Shown: piece by piece, positions 33,829 to 38,550 of the stretch
How the letters are laid out: every line of letters begins with the position of its first letter
Position numbering within the stretch: the first letter of the stretch is position 1
DNA from: Stenomitos frigidus ULC18
GTDB taxonomy: Bacteria > Cyanobacteriota > Cyanobacteriia > Leptolyngbyales > Leptolyngbyaceae
Assembly: GCF_003003795.1 (NCBI RefSeq)
Contig: NZ_PVWK01000043.1
Coordinates: 1-38,550 of the forward strand
Length of the DNA: 38,550 bases
Direction: 5' to 3'
Notes under the pieces: model-generated
Told to the model about the DNA's origin: nothing
Databases searched by the model: none
What the model saw: only the letters and a program-made list of their open reading frames with translations
Position numbers and translations under genes: made by a program

Positions 33829-35392
33829 AGAATTCACGATGTATGAATCTTGGAATGTTCAGCCTCCTTCCATTCCAGAACGCAGCCGTTTGTACCAGTT
33901 GGAACCAATTGGTTTAGGTACACCATCCGTAGAAAGTTTAATCAGCTATGTTTCCCGGTTAGCTGAAGCTTACTGTGTACCAACAGGTCTACTGATTGTC
34001 AATGAAATTGCTCCTCTAATGAAAGCAGAGTACACATTTGGTGATAAAGAAGGCGGTCTAGACAGAATCTTTGCCAATCAAACGAGAGCCTTAAACGGTA
34101 TGGGTAATTGGTCTAAAAGCTTGGTTCAAGCGCTTGAGTCCTTAACCCTTAGAACTAATTTACGCTCTCTAACCATGTTGCCTTGGGCAGAGGTTATTCC
34201 ACAAAAAAGTCTGCTGAAACCCACTCGAGCTTGGTGCCCTAATTGTTATGGTGACTCGCAAATCGCAGAGCAACCGTTGTATGAGCCATTACTATGGTCA
34301 TTCAGTTGTGTAGAGGTTTGCTTACACCATCAGCAACCGCTACACTCCCTTTGCCCCACTTGCCAGAAACCTAACAGACCCTTGGCATGGTTATCTAGAC
34401 CTGGTTACTGCTCGAAGTGCCGGGAATGGTTAGGAAGTTATCGAAAGCTAGAAGCAGCTCAGTCTTGGGAAATAACAGAATCGGCATGGGCTTGGCATGC
34501 CTGGGTCGCCAACAATATTGGTGATCTCACTGCCAGTGCTTCTAGAGAACCAATCACGCCATCCAGAGAAGCGATCGCGCTCACGCTTGCTGGTTATGCT
34601 CGCACCCTATTTGAGGGCAATATTTCTGCGTTTTCTCGATGGCTAGGTTTGGGACGTGTACAAACTCATAGATGGGTTACTGGTGAATCTGCCCCAGAGC
34701 TGAAAACACTTCTAAAAATCTGCTTTCGCCTTGAAGTACCGTTGTTAAAAATCTTTAATCAGGCGATCGCAAACACATGTCTAGCGAAAGAAGCCAAACA
34801 ACCTCTAGAACAAACAAAAGTTGCGAGTAGTTCATCCTTAAACCTCCAAGTAGAGGAGGTGTCAAAACAGATACGGCAAATGAAGGCGGCTCTTACTGAA
34901 GATCCACCACCCTCTTTGGCAAAAGTTGCAGAACGACTTGGCTACAGGCGAACCACCACACTCTATTACTACGCATCAGACATGTGTCATGCTATCTCAG
35001 CAAAACATACTGAGTACCAGAAAGTAGTAGAGCTAAAAAACATACGATGTGCTTTAGAGGCAGTAATCGCAAATGATGTATGCCCTCCCCCATCGCTTCA
35101 AAAGGTGGCTCAATCGATCAGCACAAGTGTCCATACACTCAAAAAACATTTTCCAGAATTGTGCTGTAGTATCTCCAGTCGATATGCCAGCTATTTGAGC
35201 GAATGTCGCGTGAAGAGAATACAACTGCTGAAAGAGGAGATCAGGCAAGTAGCAGCCAAATTAGAGGATCAGGGTATAGAACCGACTGCTAGCCGAGTTT
35301 CACTCTACCTAAATAAACCACGATCGATTCTTCAAAAAGAGGCAAAAGCAGCCCTGAAAGAGGTTCGCTATGAACTTGGCTGGGGAAAATGA
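33821..35392 (+). CDS. tniQ: TniQ/TnsD-like targeting protein 1 (two C-terminal HTH repeats)
   Basis: This 523-residue protein begins at a GTG (33821) preceded at good distance by GGGGGA; an ATG at 33839 is the alternative. It carries the TniQ opening (RLYQLEPIGLGTPSVESL), zinc-ligand clusters WCPNC, VCLHH, CPTC and YCSKC, and an XRE-like HTH (FSRWLGLGRVQTHRWVTG). Two copies of a DNA-binding repeat follow: SLAKVAERLGYRRTTTLYYY with SDMCHAISAKH, and SLQKVAQSISTSVHTLKKHF with PELCCSISSRY. A last segment (IEPTASRVSLYLNKP) ends the protein. Long TniQ proteins with several such HTH units act as TnsD-type site-specific binders, so this may recognise the tRNA-Ala gene at 37083. The link to that tRNA is inference from location. 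Confidence 0.87.
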   Translation: MHKEFTMYESWNVQPPSIPERSRLYQLEPIGLGTPSVESLISYVSRLAEAYCVPTGLLIVNEIAPLMKAEYTFGDKEGGLDRIFANQTRALNGMGNWSKSLVQALESLTLRTNLRSLTMLPWAEVIPQKSLLKPTRAWCPNCYGDSQIAEQPLYEPLLWSFSCVEVCLHHQQPLHSLCPTCQKPNRPLAWLSRPGYCSKCREWLGSYRKLEAAQSWEITESAWAWHAWVANNIGDLTASASREPITPSREAIALTLAGYARTLFEGNISAFSRWLGLGRVQTHRWVTGESAPELKTLLKICFRLEVPLLKIFNQAIANTCLAKEAKQPLEQTKVASSSSLNLQVEEVSKQIRQMKAALTEDPPPSLAKVAERLGYRRTTTLYYYASDMCHAISAKHTEYQKVVELKNIRCALEAVIANDVCPPPSLQKVAQSISTSVHTLKKHFPELCCSISSRYASYLSECRVKRIQLLKEEIRQVAAKLEDQGIEPTASRVSLYLNKPRSILQKEAKAALKEVRYELGWGK

Positions 35393-35409
35393 AATTCTTT
35401 TTTTAGCAT

Positions 35410-36795
35410 ATGAATATAAAAACTTATGTCCCAACTATTCTCGAATCCTGGACTCTTAATAAATCTTCTATTCCTTTACGGAGTCAATTGTACCAACTGG
35501 AACCAATTGGAATTGGAACACCTTTCACCGAAAGTCTAACTAGCTTAATTTCTCGCTTGGCGATGGCTCATTGTTTGCCCCCAGGTGTACTAATGACACG
35601 ATTAATGAATCCATTAATCAATAAAGCATACGGAGGAGCAAATTTACATAACATCTACTCTTTTACAGATGCTTTGAATGGAACAGGCGAGATGGCGAAG
35701 AACTTAGTAGAAGCACTTCAGGCTCTTACTTTGCACGATAATCTGTGTTTACTGACAATGTTGCCTTGGTCAAAGCTTCTCCCTCACAGGCATCTTCTGC
35801 ATAATGATCGTACTTGGTGCTCTGCTTGCTATCAAGACTGGTTCTGTAAAAGACAAACTATCTACGAACCCCTACTCTGGTCATTAGAAGTTATTCAAGT
35901 TTGTCCATTACATCGTCAGGAGTTACTCCAGCAGTGTCCTCATTGCCACAAAAAAAACTATCCCCTTGCTTGGCATTCCCGTCCTGGATTCTGCTCAAAA
36001 TGCCATGAATGGCTTGGGGCTTCTCCTGAAGTTAAATCTTCTAATCAAAAGGAACGATCAAAGGAAGAATTAGCATTTGAAATTTGGGCAGCTACTACGG
36101 TTGGAGGCTTTATAGCGTCTACTTCAAATTCAGCATTTGATTTAACTAAAGACAGAATTGCTAAAGCTTTTTGTCTATATGTGAATCATTTGGCTAAAGG
36201 GAACATAGCTGAATTTGCAAGACAGTTAAAAGTCCCTAGAAATACCTTGTGGCTTTGGTGTCAAGGCAATAACCGTCCTACTTTTACTAAGCTTGTTGAA
36301 ATTTGCTTCTGTCTAGGAGTTTCCTTGTCAGATTTTCTGACAGCGGATACTTCATTAAAATGCCACCAGAAAGTACAACTACTACCAACAAAACATCAAC
36401 CTACTTCCAGAGCAGATGCCAAACCTCTAGATTTGCAGTCAATAGAACTTTATTTGAAGGAAATTCTTGAGAGTGACAAGCAGCCATATCCTTCCTTAGA
36501 GCAAGTTGCTAGAACTTTGGGGCGAGACAGAAGGACGATAGCCAAGCACCTACCTGAGCTATGCCGCGCTATTGCTACTAGATACCTAGATCAAAAGCAA
36601 GCAATCAAGCTTGAAGCGATCGCTCAGTGCTGCCAAGAAGTACGTCAAGCCATTTTGGAACTACATGAGAAAGGTGTTTACCCTTCAGAAGGGCGAATTG
36701 CGGAATTATTGACTAGACCAGGTTTCTTACGCTACAAAGAGGCTCGAAAAGCACTGTATGCAGCAAAGCAAGAACTTGGGTTAGAACCAGAATAA
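35410..36795 (+). CDS. tniQ: TniQ/TnsD-like targeting protein 2 (one C-terminal HTH repeat)
   Basis: This 461-residue protein is a close relative of the TniQ at 1011-2399 and a more distant one of its upstream neighbour. It has zinc-ligand pairs at Cys137/140, Cys165/His168, Cys176/179 and Cys195/198, an XRE-like HTH (EFARQLKVPRNTLWLWCQG), one repeat SLEQVARTLGRDRRTIAKHL with PELCRAIATRY, and a final YPSEGRIAELLTRPG segment. It lies 17 bp after the first TniQ gene and is the last gene of the operon, 79 bp before a strong hairpin. In elements with two TniQ proteins one usually serves a fixed attachment site and the other a second pathway (CRISPR or other). No CRISPR genes are seen here, so the second pathway is open. 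Confidence 0.88.
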   Translation: MNIKTYVPTILESWTLNKSSIPLRSQLYQLEPIGIGTPFTESLTSLISRLAMAHCLPPGVLMTRLMNPLINKAYGGANLHNIYSFTDALNGTGEMAKNLVEALQALTLHDNLCLLTMLPWSKLLPHRHLLHNDRTWCSACYQDWFCKRQTIYEPLLWSLEVIQVCPLHRQELLQQCPHCHKKNYPLAWHSRPGFCSKCHEWLGASPEVKSSNQKERSKEELAFEIWAATTVGGFIASTSNSAFDLTKDRIAKAFCLYVNHLAKGNIAEFARQLKVPRNTLWLWCQGNNRPTFTKLVEICFCLGVSLSDFLTADTSLKCHQKVQLLPTKHQPTSRADAKPLDLQSIELYLKEILESDKQPYPSLEQVARTLGRDRRTIAKHLPELCRAIATRYLDQKQAIKLEAIAQCCQEVRQAILELHEKGVYPSEGRIAELLTRPGFLRYKEARKALYAAKQELGLEPE

Positions 36796-36873
36796 ATTAT
36801 TTCGGGATAAAATTGATCGGTAGCTAAAGCCTGTCGCTCCATTCGTGCTTGCAAAGAATTAAGATCATCAAAG

Positions 36874-36910
36874 AACCCCTTCTACCATCACTAAAGTAGT
36901 AGAAGGGGTT
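36874..36910. terminator. Strong hairpin after the tns operon
   Basis: AACCCCTTCTAC (36874-36885) and GTAGAAGGGGTT (36899-36910) are perfect 12-bp complements with a 13-base loop. The hairpin lies 79 bp after the tniQ stop, between the operon and the transposon end. It is followed by only a few T residues. It may stop transcription in both directions and shield the element from outside transcription. Confidence 0.7.
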
Positions 36911-36982
36911 TGGGTCTAACAACTTCACTTTCTGCAAAAGCTATAGAAGCCAGTGAGGAACCGTCTAAGCAAAAATTGGAAG

Positions 36983-37050
36983 CATAGTTTTGCCAAAGTG
37001 AATTGGAAGCATAGTCTTACCGTTTCGGCAAACCTATGCGTTCAATCACA
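36983..37050 (+). repeat. tRNA-proximal Tn7-like end with TnsB-type sites
   Basis: CATAGTTTTGCC at 36983-36994 is identical to three sites of the end at 2673-2822. A second site CATAGTCTTACC lies at 37010-37021, 27 bp on; both are preceded by ATTGGAAG. A third site, GGCAAACCTATG (37027-37038), matches the reverse complement of the consensus in 11 of 12 positions, so it points the other way. The exact terminus is uncertain: TGCC on the minus strand at 37030, or TGTG at 37050, which would be 52 or 32 bp from the tRNA 3' end. Both positions fit insertion just downstream of a recognised gene. Confidence 0.68.
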
Positions 37051-37082
37051 TATTCCTTCGCTCTACATCTACAATTAGAGTA

Positions 37083-37155
37083 TGGAGCTAAGCGGATTCG
37101 AACCGCTGACCCTCTCAATGCCATTGAGATGCGCTACCAACTGCGCTATAGCCCC
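37083..37155 (-). tRNA. tRNA-Ala (anticodon GGC)
   Basis: The minus strand folds as a complete cloverleaf: acceptor GGGGCTA with TAGCTCC (one G-T pair), D-arm GCGC-AGTTGGTA-GCGC, anticodon arm TCTCA-ATGGCAT-TGAGA with anticodon GGC, and T-arm AGCGG-TTCGAAT-CCGCT. The discriminator base A is at 37083; CCA is not encoded. The 3' end faces the transposon end, so this gene is the likely attachment site of the Tn7-like element. Confidence 0.95.
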
Positions 37156-37225
37156 TATTCCGTTCTCTATCATCCCTCGGTAATTGCCATCCGTCAAGCA
37201 GCTTTTCAACCTGGCAGCAATACTT

Positions 37226-37582
37226 CTAAGAAACCTTTTCTATCGAAGACTGGGCAACGAGGTCAAAACCAAGCGAGGATGCCTTCTTCTTGAGATTGCC
37301 CAGAACTCTTTGCTGATAGCGTTGCTCATAATAGTCAGCCCCAGTGTCACGATAAGGTTCACCTGAAGTCCAAAGCATATAGAACATTCGGGCTATTTTA
37401 TGAGCGGTGGCTGTGATGGCTTTGGGTGCTCCTAAGCGAGCTTTCATCCGCCGATAAAACGCTCCCAAAGCAGTTTGGGACCGACCAACTGCCTGAGCCG
37501 CAAGGCGGAAAGCCTGAGCAGCCTGATTAACGACTCGATGGGTACGAGTACTTTTGGATTTTCCTCCGCTGTCTCGTGTCAA
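37226..37582 (-). pseudogene. IS110-family transposase, C-terminal fragment
   Basis: The 118 residues match the C-terminal part of IS110-type transposases: AAQAFRLAAQAVGRSQTALG, FYRRMKARLGAPKAITATA and HKIARMFYMLW, then a YYEQRYQQRVLGNLKKKA-type tail and a normal-looking end. The N-terminal catalytic RuvC-like half is missing; the frame becomes unrelated at about 37575. It is a dead fragment and lies 70 bp from the tRNA gene. Confidence 0.78.
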
Positions 37583-37885
37583 TTACATAGACCACTTTAT
37601 GGCATGAATTTTCTCCTTCATTTCGTTTCAAAATTGCACTTAAAATCGATGGAATCGAATCGCCTCACAATCAAAAGAAAGGACTAGATCGCGACGCACG
37701 CAAACGACGACGAAAGTGGCTGTACTATCCAAACGGACTCAAACTGGACTAGAAATCAAGTAGTACAGAGGCCAAAACGCAGCCAGACGTAGCAAGCTAG
37801 AGCTCAGCAGACCCGTTTGAGTGAGGGACTTCTGCACCTGTCGCAGCCTGCTAAGCAAGCATGCACTCAGCTCGTCAGCACTGAT
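37583..37885. other. Gene-poor stretch between IS fragments
   Basis: No gene can be supported here. A plus-strand frame around 37675-37752 (GLDRDARKRRRKWLYYPNG, then a stop) might be the tail of some IS gene, but I cannot name it. The stretch is probably eroded mobile-element DNA. Confidence 0.4.
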
Positions 37886-38155
37886 TTAAGTTGTCTGGGT
37901 GCGTGAAAGTGCTGCTTGTTTGCGAAAACTCTCGGCTTGCCTCTCGATCATGGTCGCATGATGGCTTAAGCGATCAATCGCAGCGGCCGTCATCATCGAG
38001 TCGGTGAAGATGCTATCCCACTGACTGATCGGCTGATTGGCGGTAATGAGTCGACTTCTACGCACATAGCGATGGGCGATGAGTTCAAACAGCACCGAGG
38101 TCTTAGCCTCTAACTTTTTGACCTAACCGAAGTCATCAATGATTAAAAGGTCGTA
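37886..38155 (-). pseudogene. istB: IS21-family istB helper ATPase, C-terminal fragment with nonsense codon
   Basis: The fragment holds the Walker B strand YDLLIIDDFG, then a TAG at 38123-38125 where the family has Tyr (DDLGYVK), and continues in the same frame through VLFELIAHRYVRRSRLITAN and FTDSMMTAAAIDRLSHHA to its normal C-terminus. The N-terminal half with Walker A is lost; the sequence changes to rfbD at about 38155. No istA is present. It is a dead remnant of an insertion that cut the rfbD gene. Confidence 0.78.
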
Positions 38156-38464
38156 GCGATCGCTCAACTCGCACCGCAACTGTCTGCTGAGACCGCAGGC
38201 ACCTATCACTACACCAACAGCGGCGTGTGTAGCTGGTATGATTTTGCTGTCGCCATTTTTGAAGAAGCAGAGCAACTTGGCTTCCCCCTCAAAATCAAGC
38301 GCGTCATCCCCATCACCACGCCTGAATACTCCACTCCTGCCAAACGCCCCGCCTTTTCTGTCCTCTCCCTCAAAAAAGTCTCGACGCTGCTGGGAACCCA
38401 TCCTCCTTACTGGCGAGAGAGCTTGCGTGAAATGCTAGCCGAATTGAGAGAATTGTCCAATTGA
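38156..38464 (+). pseudogene. rfbD: dTDP-4-dehydrorhamnose reductase (RfbD/RmlD), C-terminal fragment
   Basis: RmlD makes dTDP-L-rhamnose for cell-surface polysaccharides. The frame is open from about 38156 and shows the family's C-terminal block: GTYHYTNSGVCSWYDFAVAI, then FPLKIKRVIPITTPEYSTPA and KRPAFSVLSLKKV. About two thirds of the protein (NAD-binding Rossmann part) is missing, replaced by the istB fragment on the other strand. It represents the old chromosomal backbone outside the island. A complete copy would be expected elsewhere if the function is needed. Confidence 0.8.
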
Positions 38465-38505
38465 AGTGTTAATTGAATGGCACTGACGGAAAGGGGTAAA
38501 AAAGG

Positions 38506-38542
38506 CTCTAAGGCTTGATATAAGAGAATCATAGCCTTAGAG
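38506..38542. terminator. 10-bp inverted repeat after the rfbD fragment
   Basis: CTCTAAGGCT (38506-38515) and AGCCTTAGAG (38533-38542) are perfect complements with a 17-base spacer, 41 bp after the rfbD stop. It may be the gene's terminator or the end of another small mobile element; there is no T run. Confidence 0.4.
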
Positions 38543-38550
38543 ACCAATAA

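Noticed and set aside
36983-37038. Possible CRISPR repeats because of the recurring CATAGTTTTGCC
   Set aside because: Copies are only 12 bp, irregularly spaced, with no uniform spacers and no cas genes; they fit transposase binding sites.
37036-37293. Plus-strand frame of 85 codons across the tRNA gene
   Set aside because: It covers a perfect tRNA cloverleaf on the other strand and has no protein features.

Overview
The window is cyanobacterial. It is scattered with the HIP1 octamer GCGATCGC, and its genes resemble families I know mainly from filamentous cyanobacteria. It reads as a genomic island next to a tRNA-Ala(GGC) gene (minus strand, 37083-37155). One block is a Tn7-like transposition module. 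The larger block is an unusual anti-phage defence locus that appears to mix DNA phosphorothioation (Dnd/Ssp-type) genes with BREX/Pgl-type genes. I see no CRISPR array and no cas gene.

Layout. (1) 1-2822: the decayed right part of a first Tn7-like element, with a tnsC remnant, an intact tniQ and an end carrying four short TnsB-type sites. (2) 2873-24559: the defence locus. Nine genes lie on the minus strand and are nearly all overlapping. In transcription order they are DUF4007 (SspB-like), an ATPase (SspC-like), a PAPS reductase (SspD/DndC/BrxP-like), a ~150-bp gap, a second DUF4007, a small unknown protein, a giant PglY/BrxC-like ATPase, a NERD-pseudokinase-kinase-PglZ fusion, a BrxL lacking its Lon domain, and a cysteine desulfurase (SspA/DndA-like). 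A phosphorothioation-associated methyltransferase with a duplicated flanking domain is divergent from them. (3) 24736-28806: accessory genes, namely a NERD-helicase with a 37-bp tandem duplication at its 3' end, a small gene broken by an in-frame TGA, and a DUF2779 nuclease-like gene. (4) 28827-37050: a divergent RHH/GIY-YIG-like putative regulator, a tnsA-tnsB fusion, tnsC, two tniQ genes, a strong hairpin and a transposon end just downstream of the tRNA. (5) 37226-38550: a scrapyard of IS110, IS21 istB and rfbD fragments.

How the parts may work together (inference). The desulfurase supplies sulfur. The PAPS reductase-like protein, the DUF4007 protein and the SspC-like ATPase would place phosphorothioate marks on host DNA. 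PglY, the kinase-PglZ fusion and short BrxL would form the BREX-like exclusion arm. The order PAPS reductase, PglY/BrxC, PglZ, BrxL matches type 4 BREX as I remember it, while the NERD kinase is a type 2 (Pgl) trait, so this looks like a chimera. The Tn7-like module, with a TnsAB fusion and two TniQ/TnsD-like targeting proteins, probably homed to the tRNA-Ala gene. Two sets of end repeats in the same orientation, and the lack of a recognisable opposite end, suggest stacked or rearranged elements at one attachment site.

Limits. All assignments come from reading motifs and recalled family features. No database search was run.
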